A stretch of 24,469 bases of DNA from an uncultured Rubrobacteraceae bacterium (GTDB lineage Bacteria > Actinomycetota > Rubrobacteria > Rubrobacterales > Rubrobacteraceae), in the NCBI GenBank assembly GCA_902806015.1, contig CADCUZ010000134.1, positions 1 through 24,469 of the forward strand, in the 5' to 3' direction. A program made the position numbers and the translations under genes. How positions within the stretch are numbered: the stretch's first letter is position 1; every line of letters begins with the position of its first letter. The notes beneath the pieces are model-generated. The model saw only the letters and a program-made list of their open reading frames with translations. It made no database searches and had not been told where the DNA came from. Positions 7,690 to 15,434 of this stretch are shown one piece after another.

Positions 7690-8700
7690 CTAGGCGCCCT
7701 CCCCCGCCGGCGGGAGGCTTGGCAGTGGCCCGCTCTGGGGCCTCGCCTTGCGGGGTCCCCCCCACTCCTCCCACAGCGGCGAGCCCCACAGCGGGTAGAC
7801 GACGCTGCCGTCGGGCGGCTCCTCGGGGAGCCGCTCCGCGCAGAACCGCCAGAACGAGGCGTAGCCCCCGAAGCGCCTCTCCAGGGCCGCGTTCTCGGCC
7901 AGGTAGGAGCGGGCAAGGTGGGCCATGGGCCTTGCGGGCGCACTGCCCGTGGACCGGGTGTGGACCTTGGAGTCAGCCCGCGGAGGTTCGAAGGAGGGGT
8001 CCACGCCGAGGAAGCCGTAGACGGCCCGCAGGAGCTCTTCCGGGAAGAAGTGGACGTCCTCGAGGAAACCGACGAAGATGCGTTCCGGCGGGTAGAAGGC
8101 ACCCCAGGTCTCAAGCGTGCGTAGATAGTCCGTACGCCGTCTCGCGCCTTCGCCACCGAAGTGGCGGAGGAGTTCCTCTTCCGTGGCAGCGTCTATGGAC
8201 CTGTCCTTGCCCCGATCAAAGCTCATCACGGTCTGCGACCAGACGCGCTCCATAGGGTTGCGCATCATGAGGATTATCTTCGCGTCCGCCATGAGCCCGT
8301 GGACGCGGGCGACGACGTCCCGATCGAGAGTGGAGTAGGCGGGCGTGATCTCACCGACCATCCTCCCCCTGCCCGGCTCGAAGAGCGAGGCGTACCACCC
8401 GTCGTTCGGGGCGCCAGCGTAGTACTTGAGGTCCCACCGGAAGTCCTCTCCGGAGAACTTTTCCAGGTGCTTCTTCGTCCGGCGCCCGACCTGCGAGCGC
8501 CACCGGCGGTTGGCCGCGCCGCCGCCGAAGACCCTGCGGGCGAGCCTGAGGGGGGCGTTCTTGGGCTCGTGGATCTTCTCGTCGAAGTAGTGGACCTCCT
8601 TGAGCCGGGGCATCCACAGTTCGGGGTGCGCCTGCAGGTTGCGACCCAGCCAGGTGGTGCCCGCCTTCTGCGCGCCTATCCCGATAAAGTCCGGGTACAA
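7690..8700 (-). CDS. Sulfotransferase, tandem paralogue A
   Basis: A 336-aa Sulfotransfer_1 protein. FIGIGAQKAGTTWL at 5-18 is the canonical 5'-PAPS loop with Lys12. HYFDEK at 37-42 and WYASLF at 102-107 are landmarks of bacterial and NDST-like sulfotransferases. MMRNPMERVWSQ (145-156) is the 3'-phosphate motif, with Arg147 and Ser155. The start is a TTG at 8700 with GAGGGAG about 5 nt upstream; no ATG or GTG lies before the P-loop strand. It is the last gene of the minus-strand operon and begins 10 bp after the stop of paralogue B. It is clearly homologous to the next two genes upstream, sharing 53 identical bp with paralogue B over the P-loop. The acceptor is unknown. Confidence 0.92.
   Translation of the reverse strand: MYPDFIGIGAQKAGTTWLGRNLQAHPELWMPRLKEVHYFDEKIHEPKNAPLRLARRVFGGGAANRRWRSQVGRRTKKHLEKFSGEDFRWDLKYYAGAPNDGWYASLFEPGRGRMVGEITPAYSTLDRDVVARVHGLMADAKIILMMRNPMERVWSQTVMSFDRGKDRSIDAATEEELLRHFGGEGARRRTDYLRTLETWGAFYPPERIFVGFLEDVHFFPEELLRAVYGFLGVDPSFEPPRADSKVHTRSTGSAPARPMAHLARSYLAENAALERRFGGYASFWRFCAERLPEEPPDGSVVYPLWGSPLWEEWGGPRKARPQSGPLPSLPPAGEGA
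8647..8699 (-). repeat. 53-bp exact repeat shared with 9656-9708
   Basis: The bases covering codon 2 through the P-loop region of paralogues A and B are identical over 53 bp. The third paralogue differs at several positions in the same stretch. Confidence 0.95.
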
Positions 8701-8710
8701 CGCGCTCCCT

Positions 8711-9709
8711 CTACGAGGTGGTTCGCAGGGAGGAGAGCGGCCCGCTCTGGGGTGAGATGTTCCGGGAGCCCTCCCACGCCCCCCACAGCTTCGACTCCCA
8801 CAACGGGTACTTTATCTGCTTTTTATTCCCCTTCGCCGGCGGTCTCTCGGCCAACCGATCGGCGCAGAAGCGCCAGAAGGAGGCGTAGCCCCCGAAGCGC
8901 TCCTCAAGGAGTCTCGTGTCCTCCCGGTAGGAGCGGGCCAGGTGGATGGCGAGCTTAAACGGCATCGTGCTCACGGAGCCTGGGTGGATCCTCTCCCTGA
9001 TCGCCCCCCTTGCCGGCGACGGGTCGACCTCCAGAAAGCGGTACAGTCCGCGCAGGGTCTCCTCCGGGAAGAAGTGGACGTCCTCCAGGAAGCCAACGAA
9101 GATCTGGTTCTCCCGGTAGAAGGCGCCCCAGATCTCGAGCGTGCGCAGGTAGTCCGTCATCCGGCGCACCCGCCTGTTCTTGACCTGCCGGCGGACGTTC
9201 TTAACGGTCGTGTCCTCCATGGATTTGCCCCGGATGCGGAAACCCATGTTCATCACCGACCACGGCCTCTCCACCGGGTTGCGCATCATAAAGACTATCT
9301 TCGCGTCCGGCATGAGCCCGTGGACGCGGGCCACCCCCTCCTTCTCCAGTATCGCGTAGTCCGGGGTCACCTCCCCGGTGACCCTCCCCGCTCCCGGCTC
9401 GAAGAGCGAGGCGTACCACCCGTCGCCGGGCGTCCCGAAAAAGTACCTCAGGTCCCACGAGAGGTCCCGCGACGAGAGCCCCTCCAGCGGGCGCCGGAAC
9501 CGGGTACGGATCTGCCGACGCCAGCGCGTGTCGGCCGGGCGGTCGCCGCGGAGCCTGGTGACGAACCCGCCTTCGAGCCCCGCCTTCTCGTCGAAGTAGT
9601 GGAGCTCTTTTATCGGGGGCATCCAGACCTCGGGGTGCGCCTGCAGGTTGCGGTGCAGCCAGGTGGTGCCCGCCTTCTGCGCGCCTATCCCGATAAAGTC
9701 CGGGTACAT
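8711..9709 (-). CDS. Sulfotransferase, tandem paralogue B
   Basis: A 332-aa Sulfotransfer_1 protein. MYPDFIGIGAQKAGTTWLHR is the N-terminus carrying the 5'-PAPS loop. MMRNPVERPWSV is the 3'-phosphate motif, with conserved Arg and Ser. The ATG at 9709 is chosen because a perfect AGGAGG lies 4 nt upstream; the frame is open a further 14 codons but has no better start. The acceptor-binding middle differs from paralogues A and C, for example GFRIRGKSMEDTTVKN where A and C have a MSFD segment. This suggests a different acceptor position or sugar. It lies between paralogues C (87 bp upstream) and A (10 bp downstream). Confidence 0.92.
   Translation of the reverse strand: MYPDFIGIGAQKAGTTWLHRNLQAHPEVWMPPIKELHYFDEKAGLEGGFVTRLRGDRPADTRWRRQIRTRFRRPLEGLSSRDLSWDLRYFFGTPGDGWYASLFEPGAGRVTGEVTPDYAILEKEGVARVHGLMPDAKIVFMMRNPVERPWSVMNMGFRIRGKSMEDTTVKNVRRQVKNRRVRRMTDYLRTLEIWGAFYRENQIFVGFLEDVHFFPEETLRGLYRFLEVDPSPARGAIRERIHPGSVSTMPFKLAIHLARSYREDTRLLEERFGGYASFWRFCADRLAERPPAKGNKKQIKYPLWESKLWGAWEGSRNISPQSGPLSSLRTTS
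9656..9708 (-). repeat. 53-bp exact repeat shared with 8647-8699
   Basis: This is the second copy of the identical P-loop-coding segment shared by tandem sulfotransferases A and B. Confidence 0.95.
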
Positions 9710-9713
9710 CCAA

Positions 9714-9719
9714 CCTCCT
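9714..9719 (-). promoter_or_regulatory. Shine-Dalgarno site deciding the start of sulfotransferase B
   Basis: AGGAGG on the minus strand lies 4 nt before the ATG at 9709 and rules out the longer open frame. Confidence 0.8.
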
Positions 9720-9796
9720 GCGTCTCTTGGCAAGCCGCGTGAACGACGCAACGGAGCATATCATCGGGAGGGGCGGCCGGCCCGCCGGATCGCGCC

Positions 9797-10807
9797 TCAC
9801 TCGCCCTTGCGGGTGAGCTCCAGGGAGGCGAGGGGGCCGCTCTGGAACCGGGGCCTCGCAACGCCAGTCCCCGAACCCCGCGTCCACTCCTCCCAGAGCG
9901 GCGAGCCCCACAGCGGGTAGGCCACGCTGTCGTCGGGCGGCTCCTCGGAGAGCCGCTCCGCGCAGAAGCGCCAGAACGAGGCGTATCCCCCGAGGCGCTC
10001 CTCCAGGCGTTCCGCCTGCTTGCCGTAGGCCCGAGCCAAGTCGACGGCCACGCCGGCCGGCATGCTGTTCTCGGAGCGGACGTGCACCTTTTTCTCCGGT
10101 TCGGGGGGCCTGAAAGAGGGGTCGACACCCAAAAAACCGTAGACGGCTCCGAGCAGCTCCTCCGGGAAGAAGTGGACGTCCTCCAGGAAGCCGACGAAGA
10201 TGCGCTCGTCGGGGTAAAACCGGCGCCAGGTTTCCAGGGTGCGCAGGTAGTCCGTCAGGGTCCGGGAGCTGTCGCGCCCGATCTTGCGCAGGAGCTTTTT
10301 CTCGGGAACCGAACCGACGGACCCTTTCTCCGCCTTGTCGAAGCTCATCACGGTCTGCGACCAGACGCGCTCTATGGGGTTGCGCATCATGAAGATTATC
10401 TTCGCGTCCGGGGCGAGCCGATGGGCGCGGGCGACCCTGCCCTCGCCGAGCGCCGAGTAGGCGGGTGTGATCTCGCCGGTCACCCTACCCCTGCTCGGCT
10501 CGAAAACCGAGGCGTACCAGTCGTCGTCGTAACGCCGCAGGTGGTACTTGAGGTCCCAGAGAACCTCCCTGTAGGAGAGGGTCCTCGCGTGGAGCCCGAG
10601 CCAGTGTCCGGTCTGCCGGCGCCACTGTTTGTCGGCCGGGCGCTTGCCGAGGAGCCTCGAAACGGCGTTGGAGCGGTCGTCCATCTTCCGGTCGAAGTAG
10701 TGGACCTCTTTCCTGGGCATGAAGACCCCGGGGTGCGCCTGGAGGTTGCGGTGCAGCCAGGTCGTGCCCGCCTTCTGGGCGCCTATACCTATGAAATCAG
10801 GGGACAA
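9797..10807 (-). CDS. Sulfotransferase, tandem paralogue C
   Basis: A 336-aa Sulfotransfer_1 protein. FIGIGAQKAGTTWLHRNLQ at 5-23 is the 5'-PAPS loop, and MMRNPIERVWSQTVMSF is the 3'-phosphate motif. It is closer to paralogue A than to B around the 3'-phosphate motif and at the C-terminus (both carry ERLxEEPPD followed by YPLWGSPLWEEW). The start is a TTG at 10807 preceded by GGGAGGAG. It begins 63 bp after the stop of the glycosyltransferase upstream, and a candidate internal promoter overlaps that junction. It probably leads a sub-operon of three paralogous sulfotransferases that modify the same glycan at different sites; that last point is inference. Confidence 0.92.
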   Translation of the reverse strand: MSPDFIGIGAQKAGTTWLHRNLQAHPGVFMPRKEVHYFDRKMDDRSNAVSRLLGKRPADKQWRRQTGHWLGLHARTLSYREVLWDLKYHLRRYDDDWYASVFEPSRGRVTGEITPAYSALGEGRVARAHRLAPDAKIIFMMRNPIERVWSQTVMSFDKAEKGSVGSVPEKKLLRKIGRDSSRTLTDYLRTLETWRRFYPDERIFVGFLEDVHFFPEELLGAVYGFLGVDPSFRPPEPEKKVHVRSENSMPAGVAVDLARAYGKQAERLEERLGGYASFWRFCAERLSEEPPDDSVAYPLWGSPLWEEWTRGSGTGVARPRFQSGPLASLELTRKGE

Positions 10808-10845
10808 CGCGCTCCTCCCATGCGTACGCGGCGCGGGCGGGACGT

Positions 10846-10874
10846 ATGATCGGGGCTCCTTGCGCCTTTTTCAA
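10846..10874 (-). promoter_or_regulatory. Putative internal promoter for the sulfotransferase triplet
   Basis: On the minus strand, TTGAAA (10869-10874) is followed after 17 bp by GATCAT (10846-10851). The -35 element overlaps the stop codon of the upstream glycosyltransferase. Transcription would start near 10839, leaving a leader of about 32 nt with a good ribosome-binding site. Confidence 0.35.
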
Positions 10875-11902
10875 GCGGTTTGGCCTGCCCGTTCTCGGCC
10901 GTCCAGGCGGTCCGTGAGCCGGCCCAAGAACCGGCCGAAGAGTTCCCCCTCCCTGGGGAGGGTGTGCCGCCCGGTCGTCTCGTACCCGCGGCGGCGCAGG
11001 CGTTCGATCTCCTCGGGATCGGTGGCCTTCAGCGAGGACAACACCCCAACGTAGCTCGCCGGGTCGTCGAACTCAACCCGCAGGCAGTTCTCCCCGAAGT
11101 CGCAGTATGCCCGGTTGCCCCCGGCGTCCGGGGAGAGCACGATGGCCCCTGCGGACATCGCTTCGAGGCCCGGCAGGTAGAAGCCCTCCTCGGCGAGGGG
11201 GGTGGCGAGAAAAACGTCGGCCCAGTGGTAGAGGTCGCGCAACTCGTCCCATCCGACGGGGTTCCGGATCGCCCTGAACTCGAACGCTGGGTCCCGCATC
11301 GCCTGGGTCACCCTGTCGCCCACGTCGGACTTCCAGGCGGTGTAGGCCACCTTTATGCGGGGTCCGAGCCCGCCGGACCGCTCCCTAGCGAAAAACGCGG
11401 CGTCGTGGCCGAGGTCTATAACCTCCGTCATGGAAGTTTCGTTGAGGTACGGACGGACCGCACCGAGGACCACGTCGTTGGTCATGATACGCGCCATCGG
11501 GCGCGAGAGCAGGCGCAGAGCATAGCCGTTCGTGAACGTGGGGTTCGCCCAGCGGACGTTCTGGACGATGCAGATCACCTGCTCGTGGCGCGTCCACCGG
11601 CTGAGGCGGGGTGCGAGGACCTCGTAGTTCGTGGGCCACGAGACGAAGGCGAGGTCGTGGGAGCCGACGGAGACCTTCTCCAGGTCGATGAACCTGAAGC
11701 CTTTCTTCGGGGAGATATCCGAGAAGCGCGAGATCTCGAACAGGGGCAGGTCCTCCTTGAAGGGCTCAGGACAGCAAATCACGGGCTCCAGGCCGAAACC
11801 GCGGGCGTGGTTGACGTAGTCGAAGATCTTGACAACCCCGCCGACCGGCCGGAACGTGGGGGTGAGAAAGTAGATCCTGCGCCACCTCTCGACCAACCTC
11901 AC
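10871..11902 (-). CDS. GT-B glycosyltransferase (GT4-like)
   Basis: A 343-aa protein. The N-terminus IYFLTPTFRPVGGVVKIFDY resembles the glycine-rich acceptor loop of GT4 enzymes. The C-terminal half has EEGFYLPGLEAMSAGAIVLS, which fits the E-x7-E donor-binding motif of retaining GT-B glycosyltransferases, then DAGGNRAYC. The GTG at 11902 overlaps the TGA of the upstream glycosyltransferase in a 4-bp GTGA, with GGAGG at 11907-11911. A longer open frame extends upstream but lies inside that gene and is Arg/Gly-rich noise. The tight overlap implies coupled translation with the upstream GT, and the two may act in sequence on one glycan. Sugar specificity cannot be read. Confidence 0.82.
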   Translation of the reverse strand: MRLVERWRRIYFLTPTFRPVGGVVKIFDYVNHARGFGLEPVICCPEPFKEDLPLFEISRFSDISPKKGFRFIDLEKVSVGSHDLAFVSWPTNYEVLAPRLSRWTRHEQVICIVQNVRWANPTFTNGYALRLLSRPMARIMTNDVVLGAVRPYLNETSMTEVIDLGHDAAFFARERSGGLGPRIKVAYTAWKSDVGDRVTQAMRDPAFEFRAIRNPVGWDELRDLYHWADVFLATPLAEEGFYLPGLEAMSAGAIVLSPDAGGNRAYCDFGENCLRVEFDDPASYVGVLSSLKATDPEEIERLRRRGYETTGRHTLPREGELFGRFLGRLTDRLDGRERAGQTA

Positions 11903-13056
11903 AGGGCCTCCAATATCTTCAGCAGAGGCTTCACGGCCTCGGCGGGGTCGAGGACCTCCGAAGCCAACGCGCGGGCGTTCTCCCTCTTGAGCCGCACCGC
12001 CCCGGGGTCGCCTATGGCCTCGTCGAGCGCGGCCCCGACCGCCTCGTCGTCCCGGGGGTCCACGAGCCACCCGGCGTCGTACTCGGAGATCATTGCCGAG
12101 ACCTCGGTGAACGGGGGGTGCACCACGGGGACCCCGCAGGCGAGCGACACGACCGAACGGGTGACCATGGCGTACTCCCTCTCCAGGTTGTGCTCAAAGA
12201 GGTCGACGGTTACGTCGACCCCGGAGAGAAACCGCCGAAACTCCGAGAAGTTCATGGTGCCGTGGGCCGTCACGGAAGGGTGGCGCGAGATCCTGTCGAG
12301 GTCCCCCATGGAGGCGTGGCTCCGGCCCGCGCCCCCGCCCCAGTGCCGGGGCACGAGCAGGTCAAGGCCCACCCCGGGCCGGTCGAGCCTGCTCTCCAGC
12401 GTCCCCACCCAGCTACCTAGCGTGCTCCACGATTGGAGGTAACCCGCGACCGCGAGCCTGACATCTCCACCATCTCTGGTTTTACCTGCAAGCGACGGCG
12501 GGACGCACATGTTGACCACCTCGAGCGGCAGCCGGCGAACGTCGCGGTCTGCCTGGAGCATCCAGGCCAGGAAGTACGGGAGCTTCTTCCGGCCGTTGCA
12601 GATAAAGGCGTCGGCAAGCTCTATGGCCCGGATCTTGCGCTCCCGCAGCCGCCTGAGCTCCCTGTCGGGGTAGCCCTCCCCATGGTGGTAAAGCTCTTCG
12701 AGCATCTTCGGCGCGAAGAAATCCAGGACGTACCGCACGCCCTCCATCGGCCGCAGGTGCTCCACCTGGTTGCTGTTGATCATGACGGCGACGGCTGGCG
12801 CGTGGGCCTTCAGGTAACGCGCCAGCGCGTTCGCCCCCACGATGTCGGTGTCGGGGGCAGTGGGGTGGGGGACCGAGCGACCGAAGCGCGTCCACTGGCG
12901 CTCCACGAACCCCCTGGAGACCAACGTCTTGGTCCTCACGCCGTGCGCGCGCAGGCCCTCCGCGAGCCCGAAGGCCCGCAGCCCCGGGGCGGCCACGGGC
13001 ATCCCGAGGCCCGGCACGACGTCGTTGGAGATGACGAAGACCTGCCCGTCTACCAC
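11899..13056 (-). CDS. GT-B glycosyltransferase
   Basis: A 385-aa protein. The N-terminal region (FVISNDVVPGLGMPVAAPGLR) resembles the first Rossmann-like domain with its acceptor loop. The C-terminal domain includes LAVAGYLQSWSTL, then VSLACGVPVVHPPFTEVSAM and AGWLVDPRD, as expected for a GT4-family donor-binding domain. The E-x7-E motif is not evident, so the exact family is less sure than the fold. The GTG at 13056 overlaps the methyltransferase stop by 7 bp, and the stop overlaps the next GT by 4 bp, placing the gene firmly in the operon. It is predicted to be a cytoplasmic or peripheral membrane enzyme in glycan assembly. Confidence 0.78.
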   Translation of the reverse strand: MVDGQVFVISNDVVPGLGMPVAAPGLRAFGLAEGLRAHGVRTKTLVSRGFVERQWTRFGRSVPHPTAPDTDIVGANALARYLKAHAPAVAVMINSNQVEHLRPMEGVRYVLDFFAPKMLEELYHHGEGYPDRELRRLRERKIRAIELADAFICNGRKKLPYFLAWMLQADRDVRRLPLEVVNMCVPPSLAGKTRDGGDVRLAVAGYLQSWSTLGSWVGTLESRLDRPGVGLDLLVPRHWGGGAGRSHASMGDLDRISRHPSVTAHGTMNFSEFRRFLSGVDVTVDLFEHNLEREYAMVTRSVVSLACGVPVVHPPFTEVSAMISEYDAGWLVDPRDDEAVGAALDEAIGDPGAVRLKRENARALASEVLDPAEAVKPLLKILEAL

Positions 13057-14093
13057 GTCTGCGGCGTCCCGACCTTGGAGAGCGCAAGCAGCCCGCCCCT
13101 GAAGAAGGGATCAGCCGGGTACCGGAGCGCCTCGAAATGCTCCAGCACCACCCTTCCGGCCGTGGCCTCCAGGACGATGCCCACGAAGCTCTGTATCGAC
13201 ACGACATGCTCGGCCTCCCCAGAGACGAAGTCTTCGAGGAACATGAGCCGTCCCCCCGGGCGCACCACGCGCCACATCTCGGAGACTATCCTCTTCTTGG
13301 CGGTCGCGGGGTGATCTTGCAGGACCGAGACCGTAAACGCCAGGTCGAAACCTTCTTCGGCGTGGGGAAAAACGAGGTCCTCACCTAGGAGATCGAATCG
13401 TCCCCCCGGGAAGTCGACGCGGGCGGCCCCTAGTGCTTCTTCGCTGAGGCCCAGCCCTGCGAACCCCGTTGCCGGGTCGAAGCTCGACGCCCAGCGGCCG
13501 GGTCCGACGCCGACCTCCAGCACGTCGAAGGGGGCGTTTCCGGCCCGCACCCCGCACGCGGCGGCGAACTGCGGCCCCAGCGCCCCCGACCGCACGCGGT
13601 AGACGGCCTTGTCCTGAACGGGCCCCGCGGCCTCCTCTTGGAGACGGGCAAGGACCTGCGCGGCGGCCTCGTCCGGGCGGGCGGTGTCGAGCTCGATGCG
13701 CTGGCCTTCCGTCCAGCGGTATCCCTGCCTGAGCTCCTCCCAGAGGGCCGGGTTCGCGGTGGCGACGCGGTCGAGGGGGCCTAAAGACTCGAGGAGAGCC
13801 TCGCCGAACACGGTTCTCAGGAACGGGGCGTCGAACCCGGGGGGAGGGACCACGATCAGGGGAACGTCCCGTCCCTGTCCCCTCACGGACTCGAAGGGGA
13901 AGGAAAATGGGTCAAGCACGACGAGCGCGGTCGCGCGCTCCAGAGCTTCGGCAAGCCGGAAGGGGAGGACTTCCCAATCGTCGAGGACCTCGCAGTCTCC
14001 GGGTAATCTCGCGGACCGTGTCCCGTCGGCGAACCGTCCGGCGTAGACTACCGGGCGGGGGGTGACGGCGGTGTCCTTTCGGGTCGGGGGCAC
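13050..14093 (-). CDS. SAM-dependent methyltransferase with an extra N-terminal domain
   Basis: A 347-aa protein. Residues from about 185 hold a class I methyltransferase domain. FDVLEVGVGPGRWA is motif I (SAM-binding loop); GLGLSEEALGAAR, FDLAFTVSVLQD and WRVVRPGGRLMFLED match the later Methyltransf_11 motifs. About 180 residues precede it, with alternating strands and helices (ALVVLDPFSFPFES, VPLIVVPPPG) and no family I recognise. A plausible role is O-methylation of a sugar in the glycan, for example capping or masking a hydroxyl; the substrate is not known. The GTG at 14093 starts 5 bp after the stop of the repeat protein upstream. The ribosome-binding site is weak, so coupling may drive translation. 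Confidence 0.82.
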   Translation of the reverse strand: MPPTRKDTAVTPRPVVYAGRFADGTRSARLPGDCEVLDDWEVLPFRLAEALERATALVVLDPFSFPFESVRGQGRDVPLIVVPPPGFDAPFLRTVFGEALLESLGPLDRVATANPALWEELRQGYRWTEGQRIELDTARPDEAAAQVLARLQEEAAGPVQDKAVYRVRSGALGPQFAAACGVRAGNAPFDVLEVGVGPGRWASSFDPATGFAGLGLSEEALGAARVDFPGGRFDLLGEDLVFPHAEEGFDLAFTVSVLQDHPATAKKRIVSEMWRVVRPGGRLMFLEDFVSGEAEHVVSIQSFVGIVLEATAGRVVLEHFEALRYPADPFFRGGLLALSKVGTPQTW

Positions 14094-14098
14094 GGCGG

Positions 14099-14530
14099 CT
14101 AGAGGTACCGCTGTTCCAGCGCGCGGAAGGCTGTTCTGCGGCGGAGCACCCGCCCGAAGGGGCTCGTGGACATGCGCCTGAGAAGGAGGATCAGGTCCCG
14201 CTCGGCCTCTTCGAGGTAAGCCAGGCGCTCGGGGGAGGAAGAGCTCCGGGGCCGCGGCGAGTGGAGGTATTTCTGCTCCAACGTGCGGAAGCTCTTGGCG
14301 CGGCGGAGGATGGGACCCGTGGGCCTGCCAGAGAGGCGCCTGAGAAGGAGGATCAGGTCCCGCTCGGCCTCTTCGAGGTAGCCGAGGCGGTTCAGCGAGG
14401 TCGTGGAGCCGGGGATCTTCGCCGGCTCTCCGAGGCGGGTTTTCAGGAAGCGCACCTCGAACGCGAGCAGCTCGTTCTCCATCCTAAGGAGGTCTATGTC
14501 GTCCGGCGCGTAGAACTCGTTATCCGGCAA
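14099..14530 (-). CDS. Hypothetical 143-aa protein with two 43-aa repeats
   Basis: I do not recognise a family. Residues 11-33 are a likely amphipathic helix (DLLRMENELLAFEVRFLKTR). Residues 47-89 and 101-143 are two copies of one unit with a 54-aa period. Each has the identical core YLEEAERDLILLLRR, then a basic linker and LRRxxxFRxLEQxYL. The units are joined by a Pro/Ser/Arg-rich linker. There is no signal peptide, no membrane helix and no catalytic motif. The charge pattern suggests helical hairpins that could mediate binding or oligomerisation. The TTG at 14530 is supported by GGAGGAG 7 nt upstream and overlaps the preceding sulfotransferase stop by 11 bp. Sitting in the operon between a sulfotransferase and a methyltransferase, it may be an adaptor; that is inference. 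Confidence 0.7.
   Translation of the reverse strand: MPDNEFYAPDDIDLLRMENELLAFEVRFLKTRLGEPAKIPGSTTSLNRLGYLEEAERDLILLLRRLSGRPTGPILRRAKSFRTLEQKYLHSPRPRSSSSPERLAYLEEAERDLILLLRRMSTSPFGRVLRRRTAFRALEQRYL
14174..14380 (-). repeat. 45-bp exact direct repeat (14174-14218 and 14336-14380), 162-bp period
   Basis: The two 45-bp copies are identical and encode the 15-aa core of each repeat in the small hypothetical protein. The flanking unit sequence is conserved at protein level but diverged at DNA level. The 162-bp period is a whole number of codons. Confidence 0.95.
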
Positions 14531-15323
14531 TCGTCGTCTCCTCCAGCATACGTGCGGTCCTGGCGCCCAGCTCCTCCAGGCTCCGCCAGGTATCTTCGAC
14601 CTCCCCGATGATACGCCGGTCGGAGACGGGCTGCCTGCGGGGCCTGTCTACGGTCGCAGCGGGATCGAATACCTCGCCCACGGGCACGTCCTCAAGGCCG
14701 AGGTTCCAGCGCCGCTCCACGGCCCAGACGAGGGGAAATCCGTCCTCGATCATGTCCATGGAGACGGCTAGGGTGTCCTCAGGATGGGCCCTGGCGAAGG
14801 CGAGCAACGCCCTGTTGTGGACGAGCCACATGCGCAGGGCGAGATCCGGCTCCTCCCAGAAACGCCGGTGCAGAAAGCCGCTGATCGTGCCAGAGAACAG
14901 CAGCGCCGAGTGGCGCCGGGCCAGCGAGTACGTCGAGCCAGAGAAGTGCCGGTAGACGAGCAGGACCTTGGCGTTGGGGAGCAGATACTTCCAGAGCGGC
15001 AGGAAGAGGCAAGCCCTGGGGTCCTTGAACCCCCAGAGCCGGTAGCCGGTGTTTCGGCGCTCGGCGAGCTCCTGCATCTGCCGCCAGCGGCGCCCGTCCA
15101 CCACCGGAACGAAAGGCCGGTCCACGAGCCAGGTGAGATCGTTGTCCGCGAGGATCCCGTGGTGGAGGTCCACCACCTCTTTGTCTTCGAAGTGGCCGTA
15201 GGGGTTCGACGGCAGGGCCTCGAGCAGCTCGTGGCCCAGGAACAGCCCGGCCCGATGCAACAACTGCGCGGTCGCCGAGGTCCCGCTCCGATGGAAACCC
15301 GCGACGATCAACTGGTCGGTCAA
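14520..15323 (-). CDS. Sulfotransferase family protein
   Basis: A 267-aa P-loop sulfotransferase, the first gene of the minus-strand operon ending at 7690. IVAGFHRSGTSATAQLL (6-22) is the 5'-PAPS loop. GFKDPRACLFLPLW is the middle motif seen also in the sulfotransferase at 671. VYRHFSGSTYSLARRH is the 3'-phosphate region, where Arg is kept but the usual RxP is changed to RHF. The TTG at 15323 is chosen because GGAGGG lies 4 nt upstream and because a -10-like TATAGT sits at 15352-15357, so an upstream GTG at 15392 would lie ahead of the promoter. It shares the GFGE/GHFE-type segment with the 671 protein, and the two form a subgroup apart from the tandem triplet. Confidence 0.85.
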   Translation of the reverse strand: MTDQLIVAGFHRSGTSATAQLLHRAGLFLGHELLEALPSNPYGHFEDKEVVDLHHGILADNDLTWLVDRPFVPVVDGRRWRQMQELAERRNTGYRLWGFKDPRACLFLPLWKYLLPNAKVLLVYRHFSGSTYSLARRHSALLFSGTISGFLHRRFWEEPDLALRMWLVHNRALLAFARAHPEDTLAVSMDMIEDGFPLVWAVERRWNLGLEDVPVGEVFDPAATVDRPRRQPVSDRRIIGEVEDTWRSLEELGARTARMLEETTIAG

Positions 15324-15327
15324 GCTG

Positions 15328-15333
15328 CCCTCC
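15328..15333 (-). promoter_or_regulatory. Shine-Dalgarno site deciding a TTG start
   Basis: GGAGGG on the minus strand lies 4 nt before the TTG at 15323 and supports this start over the in-frame GTG at 15392. Confidence 0.6.
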
Positions 15334-15351
15334 GGCGTACGCTCGCCGGGC

Positions 15352-15357
15352 ACTATA
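15352..15357 (-). promoter_or_regulatory. Candidate -10 element of the sulfotransferase/GT operon
   Basis: TATAGT on the minus strand matches the -10 consensus at five of six positions and is preceded directly by TG. No good -35 is seen at 16-18 bp, so this may be an activator-dependent or weak promoter. The predicted transcript would start near 15345, about 22 nt before the TTG start. Confidence 0.35.
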
Positions 15358-15434
15358 CAAACTAATGGCCCCAACCGCTCATTGTAGAGCACCGCCGCCC
15401 CGGGACGGGCAGCCCGTCTACCGGCGAGGGCGGT

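Noticed and set aside
6807..8156. A 449-codon minus-strand open frame across the gap between convergent genes
   Set aside because: It is Ser/Arg/Pro-rich and overlaps the pyruvyl transferase and a sulfotransferase in other frames; the gap itself shows only an inverted repeat.
10880..12442. A 520-codon plus-strand open frame
   Set aside because: It runs opposite two overlapping glycosyltransferases with good motifs and ribosome-binding sites and has no recognisable domain.
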